Assembly (NCBI GenBank): GCA_945881865.1
Contig: CAMCVK010000001.1
Coordinates: 186,001 to 250,000, forward strand
Source of the DNA: Fimbriimonas ginsengisoli Gsoil 348
GTDB lineage: Bacteria; Armatimonadota; Fimbriimonadia; Fimbriimonadales; Fimbriimonadaceae
Direction of reading: 5' to 3'
Length of the DNA: 64,000 nt
The notes below the pieces were generated by a model. The model was not told where the DNA came from. It searched no databases and saw nothing but the letters and a program-made list of their open reading frames with translations. Shown piece by piece: positions 34,837 through 42,741 of the stretch (its first letter is position 1; each line of letters opens with the position of its first letter). Made by a program: the position numbers and the translations under genes.

Positions 34837-35415
34837 TTGACCGTGCTGGAAACTCCGCTCTACGGAAGATTCGTCGGCGAGCGACGCCTTTCCTTTCTGG
34901 CGCCGCTGCCCTACCTCCTGCTGGTTCGCGCCTGTTACATCGGCGGCGCGTTATGCATCCTTAACGGCCTATTTTTCTTCTACCAAGCGTTCATTCCGGC
35001 TTGGTGGCAAATGCTCGGCGTCATGCTAGTTGGTGCGGGCGTACTGGCCAGTTTGTCTTTGCACAGCGTGATCTTCGACCTTCGCGAGAAAAGCTATCGC
35101 CGACGCCAAGGCCCCGGCACGTTCCCCAAACTAACGCGGGGTTCCACCAACGATCTTGATGCGATTGTGCTCGTTGCCGAGCCTAGAAGCTTCCCTTCGG
35201 CGGCCGTAACGTACCACCTGGTCTTGCATTGGAAGGGCCAACGGGAACCCTTAATGATTTTGCAGCAGGACACCCGCGCAATGGGGCCGAGCATTCCCCT
35301 GAACGCTGCAAGCGGTCAAATCGCCGCCGTGGGGCACCGCTACGCAAAGGCGCTTGGTCTCCCGTTCTACGACAACAGCCACATACCAGCGCCTTGCCCG
35401 CGCCCAATCTGGTGA
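34837..35415 (+). CDS. Small membrane protein, unknown
   Basis: 192 aa using TTG 34837 (GTG 34843 is the alternative). The longer reading to 34750 overlaps the divergent hydrolase and has no membrane-protein character. Two hydrophobic helices ('YLLLVRACYIGGALCILNGLFF' region and 'MLGVMLVGAGVLASLSL') are followed by a cytoplasmic domain of about 110 residues with strands 'DAIVLVAEPR' and 'TYHLVLHW'. The size and layout resemble bacterial membrane proteins that regulate or assemble complexes, but no family is recognised. Confidence 0.6.
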   Translation: MTVLETPLYGRFVGERRLSFLAPLPYLLLVRACYIGGALCILNGLFFFYQAFIPAWWQMLGVMLVGAGVLASLSLHSVIFDLREKSYRRRQGPGTFPKLTRGSTNDLDAIVLVAEPRSFPSAAVTYHLVLHWKGQREPLMILQQDTRAMGPSIPLNAASGQIAAVGHRYAKALGLPFYDNSHIPAPCPRPIW

Positions 35416-35437
35416 TTCCTCGGTATAGAATCGTTGC

Positions 35438-37363
35438 GTGAACCTGATTACGCTTGCGGCGCAGCTGGCTACCGTCTGGTATGGCCCCGCCACCGCCACT
35501 TTCGATGTTGACTTTCCGGGGAATCCCTACGACCCCGCCGTGAACGACGTCCGCGTTCAGTTCACGAGCAAAGCCGGAAAGAAGCTCGAAAGACTTGCCT
35601 ATTACGACGAAGGTGCGTTCCGCGCCGTGCTCGTCGCTCCCGAGCCCGGCGAATACACCGCAACGCTCTTCCGCAACGGGAAAGCGATGCAACAGCCGGC
35701 CACTGAGGGCAAGATCAACCTGAAGAGCCCGATGCCGCGCGGGTTCCTTCGGCTCCAAAACGGTCGATTTCGGTTTGACGATGGCACGCCTTACGTGCCG
35801 CTTGGCATGAACCTGGGCTGGCAGGGCGGCAATATGCCGGACATGACGGCGACGATCAAGCAGATGTCGGAGAACGGCATGAACTGGTCGCGGATGTGGG
35901 CCTGCAGTTGGGACGGCAAAAACCCGTTCATCCCGAACAACGCCGACAAGCTAACCGACGGCCAGCTTTGGGCCCCGGCGCTGAAACGATGGGACGCCCT
36001 ATGGGCGGCGAGCGAGGAGCACGAAGTCGCCGGGCAGTTTGTGCTATTCCACCATGGCTTGTTTAGCTCACGCGTGAACCCGAACTGGCCAGACCACCCT
36101 TGGAATGCCGCGAAGGGTGGCTTTCTCAAGGATCCGGCCGACTTCTTTACCGACCCCGAAGCGAAGCGCCGCACCAAGCTTTGGCTCCGCACCGCGGTTG
36201 CCCGCTACGCCCATTACTCACAGTTGATGGCCTGGGAGCTGTTCAACGAAGTGGAATGGGTGGACGCCCGCTACGCGAACCGATGGGCCGATATCGAAGC
36301 ATGGCACGGCGAGATGGCCGACTATCTGCGGTCGATCGACCCGTACGGCCACCTCGTGACGACCAGTAGCGACTTGCGGCCGGGCCTGTTCGCAAAGATG
36401 GACTTCGCGCAGGGCCACATTTACACCTCGAATCTGCGGGCCGGCATCGCCAACATGAAATTCCCCGGCGGCATGCCGGGCTTTGTCGGCGAATACGGCC
36501 TCTCCACCGAGGCATCGGATACCAAGCCCGAGGACATCCTCGACGGTATTTTTGCCGGAATCATGTCTGGCCAGGCCGGCGCCGGCATGTACTGGTACTG
36601 GGACATTGTTGGCCCCAAGAACTATTTCGGCACGTTCAAGCACGCCCGTGCCGCGATGGATGCGATGGACCTGCCCGGCCATCCGTTGGCAAAACCGATC
36701 GACCTCAAGATTCGAACTGACTTGCGGCGCGATCTCGTGATCCGGCCCGGCCGGGGCTGGGACAAGAGCGAGCCGATCGTGCTGAATCTCCCGGACGGAG
36801 CCGACGGCGTTGGGCAGATTTCGTCGTACTTCCAGAGCGAAACCAGCGGGAATAAGGACAAGTACGCGCCGATCAAGCTTCGATTTGACGCACCGAATGC
36901 CGGAAAGCTCCAAATTCGGTTTGCCGGAATCTCGACGACCGGGGCACGCCCGAAAGCAACCGTGAACGGGACCGAGGCTTTCGCCGAGACCTTTGTTCAG
37001 GCGGGCTTCAAATCGGGAACCACGCGGGAGTTCAGCTTCCCGGCCGGACCGGTTGCCGTCGACATTACAAATGACGGCTTGGACTGGATCCAGATCGCCG
37101 ACATCACTGTGCCGGGCCTCGGCATGGCGGCGGTGTCGCAGGCACTGACCGAAGGAAGTTGGCTAGCCGCACGGTTCACCGGAACCGCCGGCGCTGATAT
37201 GCAGATCTCCGGCCTCTTGAATCCGGACGGCGACTACGCCGTAAAATGGGTCGACCTTACCGACGGCTCGACGACCAACGCAAAAGTGACCATCGCAAAG
37301 GGCGCGGCAAAGCTCAAGCTGATCGCGAAAGATGCGGTTGCCGTGTTTTCGCCGATCAAGTAA
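35438..37363 (+). CDS. Secreted DUF5060/GH5-like glycoside hydrolase
   Basis: 641 aa, GTG start. N-terminal DUF5060-like beta-sandwich (about 10-95), then a (beta/alpha)8 domain. The acid/base is in 'MAWELFNEVEW' and the nucleophile in 'GFVGEYGLS', the two Glu of clan GH-A. The C-terminal third has two beta domains likely to bind carbohydrate. The N-terminal hydrophobic stretch ('LITLAAQLATVWYG') is short for a signal peptide. Substrate unknown; DUF5060 enzymes are usually beta-mannanase, beta-glucanase or agarase-like. Stands alone between a membrane-protein gene and rplT. Confidence 0.78.
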   Translation: MNLITLAAQLATVWYGPATATFDVDFPGNPYDPAVNDVRVQFTSKAGKKLERLAYYDEGAFRAVLVAPEPGEYTATLFRNGKAMQQPATEGKINLKSPMPRGFLRLQNGRFRFDDGTPYVPLGMNLGWQGGNMPDMTATIKQMSENGMNWSRMWACSWDGKNPFIPNNADKLTDGQLWAPALKRWDALWAASEEHEVAGQFVLFHHGLFSSRVNPNWPDHPWNAAKGGFLKDPADFFTDPEAKRRTKLWLRTAVARYAHYSQLMAWELFNEVEWVDARYANRWADIEAWHGEMADYLRSIDPYGHLVTTSSDLRPGLFAKMDFAQGHIYTSNLRAGIANMKFPGGMPGFVGEYGLSTEASDTKPEDILDGIFAGIMSGQAGAGMYWYWDIVGPKNYFGTFKHARAAMDAMDLPGHPLAKPIDLKIRTDLRRDLVIRPGRGWDKSEPIVLNLPDGADGVGQISSYFQSETSGNKDKYAPIKLRFDAPNAGKLQIRFAGISTTGARPKATVNGTEAFAETFVQAGFKSGTTREFSFPAGPVAVDITNDGLDWIQIADITVPGLGMAAVSQALTEGSWLAARFTGTAGADMQISGLLNPDGDYAVKWVDLTDGSTTNAKVTIAKGAAKLKLIAKDAVAVFSPIK

Positions 37364-37374
37364 GGCGCAAAAAA

Positions 37375-37399
37375 GCCCCCGGAGAATTTCTCCGGGGGC
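37375..37399 (-). terminator. Rho-independent terminator of the infC-rpmI-rplT operon
   Basis: GCCCCCGGAGA with its complement, 3-nt loop, followed on the minus strand by a run of six T. It begins 8 nt after the rplT stop. Confidence 0.9.
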
Positions 37400-37406
37400 G
37401 ATGTTC

Positions 37407-37763
37407 TTAGGCGAGGGCGGCTTTCGCCTGGGCCACAACCGCATTGAAAGCGGCCGGGTCGTGAATCGCCAGATCGCTGAGGACCTTTCGGTTGAGCTGG
37501 ATTCCGGCGCGCGTGAGACCGTTGATGAACTGGCTGTATTTCAGGCCCGTTCCGATGCACGCAGCGGTCAGACGAACGATCCAAAGCCGACGGAAATCGC
37601 GCTTGCGGCGACGTCGGTCTCGGAAGGCGTACTGTCCAGACTTCATAACCTGCTCGTGAGCTCGGCTGAAGACGTTCTTCTTTCGGCCCCAGTATCCAGA
37701 GGCCTTATCGATAATTTTCTTGTGGCGCTTGTGGCGCATCATTCCACGTTTAACACGTGCCAT
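37407..37763 (-). CDS. rplT: 50S ribosomal protein L20
   Basis: 118 aa, standard length. Basic N-terminus '[17 protein letters not shown]', core '[18 protein letters not shown]', ending '[18 protein letters not shown]'. Binds 23S rRNA early in assembly and can repress its own operon in other bacteria. A good Shine-Dalgarno (AGGAGAAA) lies upstream. Last gene of the infC operon, 91 nt after rpmI. Confidence 0.98.
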   Translation of the reverse strand: MARVKRGMMRHKRHKKIIDKASGYWGRKKNVFSRAHEQVMKSGQYAFRDRRRRKRDFRRLWIVRLTAACIGTGLKYSQFINGLTRAGIQLNRKVLSDLAIHDPAAFNAVVAQAKAALA

Positions 37764-37854
37764 GGTTCATTTCTCCTATTTGTTCGGACCGGGTCCCAGC
37801 CACGAAGCGACTTCGGGCGGTAGCGGTAAGGGGGTTGAGGGGTGAAGGGCAGAC

Positions 37855-38145
37855 TCAGCCGAGCATAGAGACGAGCGTTGCGCGCGCCTCGGCTGCTAGA
37901 GCGACCTTGTCTACTTTCTCCACCGGTTTCACGACCTTGGCCTTCGTTTGGCCAAGGATGAGCAAGCGACGCATGCGCTTCTGTTCGCCCTGAAACACTT
38001 CCGGTTCGTGCTCAAGCCGTCGGCGCGCCGACTTCCTCTTGTGCAGGAACTGGTGGTTGTTGTGCGACTTCCGGCGCGTTATCTTGCCCGTTCCCGTGAT
38101 CTTGAACCGCTTTACCGCGGTCTTGTTTGTCTTGATCTTTGGCAT
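37855..38145 (-). CDS. rpmI: 50S ribosomal protein L35 with C-terminal extension
   Basis: 96 aa; L35 is usually about 64-66 aa. The normal part ('[20 protein letters not shown]', '[11 protein letters not shown]', 'QKRMRRLL') runs to about residue 65. An Ala/Val/Lys-rich tail of about 30 residues follows ('[18 protein letters not shown]'). The first 44 codons lie inside the end of infC in another frame; a purine-rich AAGAAGAAAG precedes the ATG. Likely translated by coupling with infC. Confidence 0.95.
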   Translation of the reverse strand: MPKIKTNKTAVKRFKITGTGKITRRKSHNNHQFLHKRKSARRRLEHEPEVFQGEQKRMRRLLILGQTKAKVVKPVEKVDKVALAAEARATLVSMLG

Positions 38146-38698
38146 CTTTCTTCTTTGTGCCTGCTCCTGGCTTTGGCAGGAGGACCATGATCATCATGCG
38201 TCCGTCCAGCGTGGGTGTTCGCTCCGTCGTCGCTAGGTCGGCGCACATCTCGGCAAACTTTGCCAACCGCTGCGTTCCCAGCTCCGGGTGCGTTACTTCA
38301 CGGGCCCGAAACATGCACGTCACCTTGACTTTGTCGCCATCCTCAAGGAATCTCCTTGCCTTGGTAACGTTCGTCTGCAGGTCGTGCTCCGCAATACGCG
38401 GACTGATCTTTATACCCTTTAGCTCTTGCCCCGGCTTCTTTTTGTCTTTGCCGAGCTTGCCTTCCAGGTATTTATGCTTGCCGTAGTCGATGATTTTGCA
38501 CACCGGCGGCACAGCGGTGGGTGAGACCATCACCAAGTCGAGCCCTTTTTCCTTCGCGAGATTGAGGGCTTGGCGGCTTTGCATGATGCCAAGCTGTCCT
38601 CCCTCGTCGTCAATCACGCGGATATCGCGGAAACGCAGAACGCGTTCGTTAACGGGTGGGCCCGGATCCGGGCGGTTGTCTCTTCTAAAGCCTGCTAT
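38012..38698 (-). CDS. infC: Translation initiation factor IF-3, probable AUA start
   Basis: 228 aa if started at ATA 38698. IF-3 N domain: '[20 protein letters not shown]', '[10 protein letters not shown]', '[21 protein letters not shown]'. C domain: '[19 protein letters not shown]', '[12 protein letters not shown]', '[14 protein letters not shown]'. Between an upstream in-frame TGA and the conserved N domain there is no ATG, GTG or TTG. A GAGGTGA Shine-Dalgarno sits six bases before an ATA. A GTG at 38617 would remove the start of the N domain. A low-complexity tail (about 178-228, Gln/Asp/Lys/Pro-rich) overlaps rpmI by 134 nt. Non-AUG starts are the known means by which IF-3 controls itself. 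Confidence 0.93.
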   Translation of the reverse strand: MAGFRRDNRPDPGPPVNERVLRFRDIRVIDDEGGQLGIMQSRQALNLAKEKGLDLVMVSPTAVPPVCKIIDYGKHKYLEGKLGKDKKKPGQELKGIKISPRIAEHDLQTNVTKARRFLEDGDKVKVTCMFRAREVTHPELGTQRLAKFAEMCADLATTERTPTLDGRMMIMVLLPKPGAGTKKKDAKDQDKQDRGKAVQDHGNGQDNAPEVAQQPPVPAQEEVGAPTA

Positions 38699-38738
38699 GT
38701 TTGTTCACCTCGGTCTGCACATTCCTCAGACCATACAG

Positions 38739-38767
38739 AGTATATCGCCGTCCTGATAGGTTGTCCA
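38739..38767 (-). promoter_or_regulatory. Strong promoter of the infC operon
   Basis: TGGACA, a 17-bp spacer and TATACT on the minus strand (5/6 matches each). Predicted transcription start is about 38732, giving a leader of about 34 nt before the ATA start. Confidence 0.7.
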
Positions 38768-38873
38768 GATTTTTCCGCGAAGCCCCACGGCTAGCGGGCG
38801 TTTTTCGGCATCCGGCCGGTGCAAACGATCTTTGCGCGGTAACGTTGAATGGGCAGAAGGCTCGGCAGTCGCG

Positions 38874-41039
38874 ATGATTTTAAGAAACGTATGCGTTATT
38901 GGTGCGGGCACCATGGGTGGCGGAATCGCCGCTCACCTAGCGAACCTGGGCTTTCAGGTCACCCTATTGGATCAAACCGAGGAGGCCGTCCGGCGCGGCG
39001 CCGAGCGATTACGCACCGCGAAGCCACCTCATTTCTTCCTGCCCGAGCGCCTGCATGACGTGCGGCTTGGAACCGTGGCGGAATCCGGCGAATGGATCGG
39101 TGAAGCCGAATGGGTCATCGAGGCGATCATCGAGCGGCCGGAAGCAAAGAAAGCACTTTACGAATCGCTGCTGCCGCACCTGGGCGATGACGCCATCATC
39201 ACGACCAACACCAGCGGCTTGGAAATCGGCCTTTTGGCGGACGGTCTGCCGGAATCCTTCCGCAGACGTTTCCTCGGTGCGCACTTCTTCAATCCGCCGC
39301 GGTACCTAAAGCTACTCGAGCTCATCCCGACCTCGGAAACTGACCCAGAAATCACGAGGAAAATCTCGCAGGTGTGCGAAGCCGATGCCGGCAAGCGGGT
39401 CGTGCTCGCCAAAGATACGCCCGGCTTCATCGCCAATCGGTACGGCATGTGGTGCATGTACCTGGCGGTTCACATCGCCGAAAAGCTTCAGCTCACCGTT
39501 GAGCAAGCCGACGCGATCACCGGGCCGTTCCTCGGGCGACCCAAAAGCGGCAGCTTCCGGCTGAACGACCTCGTCGGCCTCGACGTGATGGACGACATCG
39601 CCACGAACCTGATGGCGCGATGCACCGAGGACCCCCACGTCGCCGTTTTGGCGCGCCCTAAGTCGCTCAACTTCCTCCTGGCAAAGGGGGCACTTGGCGA
39701 AAAAGTCGGGCAGGGATACTACCGGCGGGAAGGCAAAGAGCTCCTTGCCTTTGACCTCGTCACCCACGCGTACCGGCAACGGCAAGACGTGGACCTACCC
39801 GGTCTGAACGCCCTCGCCAAGCGTCCTTTAGCTGAAAGGGTTCGACTTGCCCTTGGTCAGCGTGACGAAGTAGGCGAATTCCTGCGGCTGTACTTGGCGC
39901 CGGCGCTTCGCTATGCCGAACTGCTTAAGGAAGAGATTTCGCACAGCGTGCAGGACTTCGACCGTGTGATGCGGTGGGGCTTTGGCTGGGAGATGGGCCC
40001 ATTCGAGATGATCGATGCTATCGGGTCGGCCAGCATCGGGCTCTCGTCTCCGAGCCACTACATCGGCGGCCAGTACCGCGAGTTTTCCGGCGAGCTGGTG
40101 ACGCCCGCGGCGGATCCGCAGTTCCTAACCCTGCTCGACTATCCCGTCATCGAGCAGCACGAGAATTTCCGCATCCGTGATCTCGGCGACGGAGTCCGGG
40201 CGATCAGCATCGGCACGAAAATGGGCACAGTGACGCCGGACCTTGTCGATGAACTGTCCCGTTGGCTTCGGTTGGCCGCCGCCGGACCGCTGGTTTTGGC
40301 TTCGGAGGCCCGTGCCTATTCGGTGGGCTTCGACCTGAAGTTCTTCTCGGATGCGATTGACCTGGAAGATTGGGACGGCATCGACCGCGCCCTTGCCGGA
40401 CTGCAAACGCTGGGCGAACTGTTGGAGGCGCGGCCGACCGTGGCCGCCGTTCACGGCTACGTTTTTGGCGGCGGGCTGGAAGTCGCGATGTCTTGCACCC
40501 AGGTGGTCGCCGACGCCGAAGCGCAAATCGGGATGCCGGAAGCCAAGGTTGGCCTCTTCCCCGGCGGTCGCGGCACGACGCTGATGCGCCTAAACAACCC
40601 GCAAACCGCCAAACGTCTGGCCGAAGTAGTGGGCCAACTGGCGCAGGGAATCACTTCAACCAACGCCGAGCACGCCCGCACGCTCGGGATTTTGCGGCCC
40701 GGCGACATCGTTTCCTATCACCCGGACCGACTGATCTACCGGGCGAAGCAGGCCGCGTTGCATCTCAAGGGTGCGGAACCGCGACCGGCCTGGACCAAGA
40801 TCGAAGGTCCGGTGCTCGGCCAGGTGGATGCGGAGATAAAGGCCCTGCAAACCAAGGGACTACTTTCTGGCTACGACCTGTCGATTGCCGAGAAAATTCG
40901 CAACATCTTGGTGAAGTCCGACTCTTACGAGGCGGCGCTTGCGCGGGAACGGTCTGAATTTATCGACCTGTGCCACCGTCCCCACACCGTGGCCCGCATC
41001 CGGCACATGCTGGAGCAGAAAACGGCGCTGAAAAACTAG
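38874..41039 (+). CDS. Fused 3-hydroxyacyl-CoA dehydrogenase / enoyl-CoA hydratase (FadN type)
   Basis: 721 aa from ATG 38874. N-terminal NAD-binding dehydrogenase ('VCVIGAGTMGGGIAAHLANL', 'TNTSGLEIG', 'HFFNPPRYLKLLELI', 'KDTPGFIANRYG'), a second dehydrogenase C-domain ('RVMRWGFGWEMGPFEMID'), and a C-terminal crotonase domain ('AAVHGYVFGGGLEVAMSC', 'IGMPEAKVGLFPGG'). This dehydrogenase-first order is that of Bacillus FadN, not E. coli FadB. Catalyses two successive steps of fatty-acid beta-oxidation. No thiolase or acyl-CoA dehydrogenase gene is adjacent. Confidence 0.92.
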   Translation: MILRNVCVIGAGTMGGGIAAHLANLGFQVTLLDQTEEAVRRGAERLRTAKPPHFFLPERLHDVRLGTVAESGEWIGEAEWVIEAIIERPEAKKALYESLLPHLGDDAIITTNTSGLEIGLLADGLPESFRRRFLGAHFFNPPRYLKLLELIPTSETDPEITRKISQVCEADAGKRVVLAKDTPGFIANRYGMWCMYLAVHIAEKLQLTVEQADAITGPFLGRPKSGSFRLNDLVGLDVMDDIATNLMARCTEDPHVAVLARPKSLNFLLAKGALGEKVGQGYYRREGKELLAFDLVTHAYRQRQDVDLPGLNALAKRPLAERVRLALGQRDEVGEFLRLYLAPALRYAELLKEEISHSVQDFDRVMRWGFGWEMGPFEMIDAIGSASIGLSSPSHYIGGQYREFSGELVTPAADPQFLTLLDYPVIEQHENFRIRDLGDGVRAISIGTKMGTVTPDLVDELSRWLRLAAAGPLVLASEARAYSVGFDLKFFSDAIDLEDWDGIDRALAGLQTLGELLEARPTVAAVHGYVFGGGLEVAMSCTQVVADAEAQIGMPEAKVGLFPGGRGTTLMRLNNPQTAKRLAEVVGQLAQGITSTNAEHARTLGILRPGDIVSYHPDRLIYRAKQAALHLKGAEPRPAWTKIEGPVLGQVDAEIKALQTKGLLSGYDLSIAEKIRNILVKSDSYEAALARERSEFIDLCHRPHTVARIRHMLEQKTALKN

Positions 41040-41086
41040 CCGAGCCGTAGGCGCAACTTTTTCCGACCCGGTACGATGGGGCGCGG

Positions 41087-42364
41087 ATGGTGGCAAAGCG
41101 ACAAAGCGTGCGGTGGGACTGGGTCACCGTCTTCCTCATGTTTTTGGGATACTCCGGCTATTACCTTTGCCGGAGCAATTTCAGCGTTGCAAAGCCGTTC
41201 CTATTGGCCGAGTATCCGGGGGTTATCACCAAGGACGTGCTGGGCAGCATCGCCAGCATCAGCATCCTTTTTTATGCCGGCGGCAAGTTCCTATTTGGCA
41301 GTCTGGCCGACCTCTTTCGCGGCAAGCGGCTGTTCTTGTTTGGGATGATCGGAGCGATCATCTGTACCGTCCTGGTCGGCGTCGGTGGACCTCCTGTTTT
41401 CCTGCTTGCGGTCTGTTCGAACCGGTTGGTGCAAAGCTCCGGTTGGGTCGGAATGGTCAAGATCACCAGCCGCTGGTTCGGTGGGAATCACTACGGCCGG
41501 GCAATGGCGTTCATCAGCCTCAGCTTTCTCTTCGGCGACTTTGCCTCGCGCCAGTTCATCGGGGCGTTGTTCGAGGCAAAGCTTCCCTGGCAGACCGTGT
41601 TTTACATCTGCGCGGGCGTGCTCGCTCTGATTCTGATTCCGACCGCGTTCTTCCTTCGGGATACTCCCGGCGAGCGTGGCCTGGAAGAACCGGCCTCCAG
41701 CGAGAAAGCCTTGGTGGCCGACGTCGTTGCTGAGCGACCGAACGCCTGGGCCGTGATGCGTCCGCTAATCACCAACGGAACCTTCATCACCGTTTGCATT
41801 CTCTCGTTCGGCTTCACGTTCATGCGCGAGACGTTCAACGAGTGGATTCCGACCTTTCTCACCGAAGCGGCCAAGATGCCGAAAGAGCAGGCCGGGCAGG
41901 CGAGCTCCTACTTTCCGCTGTTTGGTGGCCTCAGCGTGATCGCCTGCGGATTCCTCTCGGACCGTTTCCGGACGATGGGCAGCGCGTTGCTGTTGACGGG
42001 CGGCTTGATTCTCGGGACGGTGGGACTTTACGGCCTTAGCGTCTTGCAGAGCAATGATCCAAACGTGTACGTCATGACGACGGCGGCGATTGGCTTCGTT
42101 CTGATTGGCCCGTATTCGTTGCTTGCCGGAACAATTTCGCTGGACTTTGGCGGAAAGGCAGCCAGTAGCACCGCCGCGGGCTGGATTGACGGCGTCGGCT
42201 ACATCGGCGGCATCCTCAGCGGGAAACTCATCGCCGACGTTGCCACGAAGCAAGGCTGGAGCGCAGCGTTTCAGTTGCTTGCGGTCGTGGCGGGCCTCAG
42301 CGCAGTCGTTGCGGTCTTCTACGCCCTGGCCGAACGCCGCCGGGCGACGGCTAGACCAGTGTGA
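41087..42364 (+). CDS. MFS transporter, organophosphate:phosphate antiporter-like
   Basis: 425 aa with about 12 membrane helices. The first loop, 'GYSGYYLCRSNFSVAKPFL', is like GlpT/UhpT-type carriers, and 'FGSLADLFRGKRLFLFGM' is the MFS loop 2-3 signature. The central loop is charged. Members exchange glycerol-3-phosphate, hexose phosphate or phosphonates for phosphate. No matching catabolic gene is adjacent, so the substrate is unknown. Starts 47 bp after the FadN gene. Confidence 0.82.
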   Translation: MVAKRQSVRWDWVTVFLMFLGYSGYYLCRSNFSVAKPFLLAEYPGVITKDVLGSIASISILFYAGGKFLFGSLADLFRGKRLFLFGMIGAIICTVLVGVGGPPVFLLAVCSNRLVQSSGWVGMVKITSRWFGGNHYGRAMAFISLSFLFGDFASRQFIGALFEAKLPWQTVFYICAGVLALILIPTAFFLRDTPGERGLEEPASSEKALVADVVAERPNAWAVMRPLITNGTFITVCILSFGFTFMRETFNEWIPTFLTEAAKMPKEQAGQASSYFPLFGGLSVIACGFLSDRFRTMGSALLLTGGLILGTVGLYGLSVLQSNDPNVYVMTTAAIGFVLIGPYSLLAGTISLDFGGKAASSTAAGWIDGVGYIGGILSGKLIADVATKQGWSAAFQLLAVVAGLSAVVAVFYALAERRRATARPV

Positions 42365-42741
42365 AGTCGGTTTGAATCATCTCGCTCCTGCCGCTGGGAC
42401 GAGGTGCGTAGAAGACCTCCCATCGCTATGCGGTCCGGTCAGCTTCCAGCTCATTCCCGGTCGCCGACCGCGATTTCGACGTGGTACCGCGAGTGGAAAT
42501 GGATTTATATTCTAGCTACACTATTTTCAAAAATGGATACACAACATTTTTTGCTTTTTTGTTCAGTGTCGCACCAACGTATGTAGAAGGCGATTTTGAT
42601 CCGGGTGTCGGCTAGGTTGGGGAACACAGCGACATCCGGACACTCAGCGGGAAGGCGAGAGTTAAATTCCTCGATGAACCCTAATGTCTTTTTCATTTTC
42701 TGCGGCGAAGTGCGCAGAACTATCACGGTTAGCCCGAGTCT
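42365..42741. other. Intergenic stretch, possibly with decayed coding sequence
   Basis: 377 bp between the MFS gene and the GH43 gene. An AT-rich patch (about 42505-42565) interrupts otherwise GC-rich DNA. The minus strand has a 73-codon open frame at 42505-42726 ('LGFIEEFNSRLPAECPDV', 'IKIAFYIRW') and, closer to 42365, a short protein-like end ('RWEVFYAPRPSGRSEMIQT') cut off by a stop upstream. Neither is recognised. A 7-bp-arm hairpin at 42698-42719 may end the GH operon but lacks a T-run. I read the stretch as a junction at the edge of the glycan locus. Confidence 0.4.

Noticed and set aside
42698-42719. Intrinsic terminator of the glycan operon
   Set aside because: The hairpin has seven-base arms but no T-run on the minus strand, so the call is too weak.
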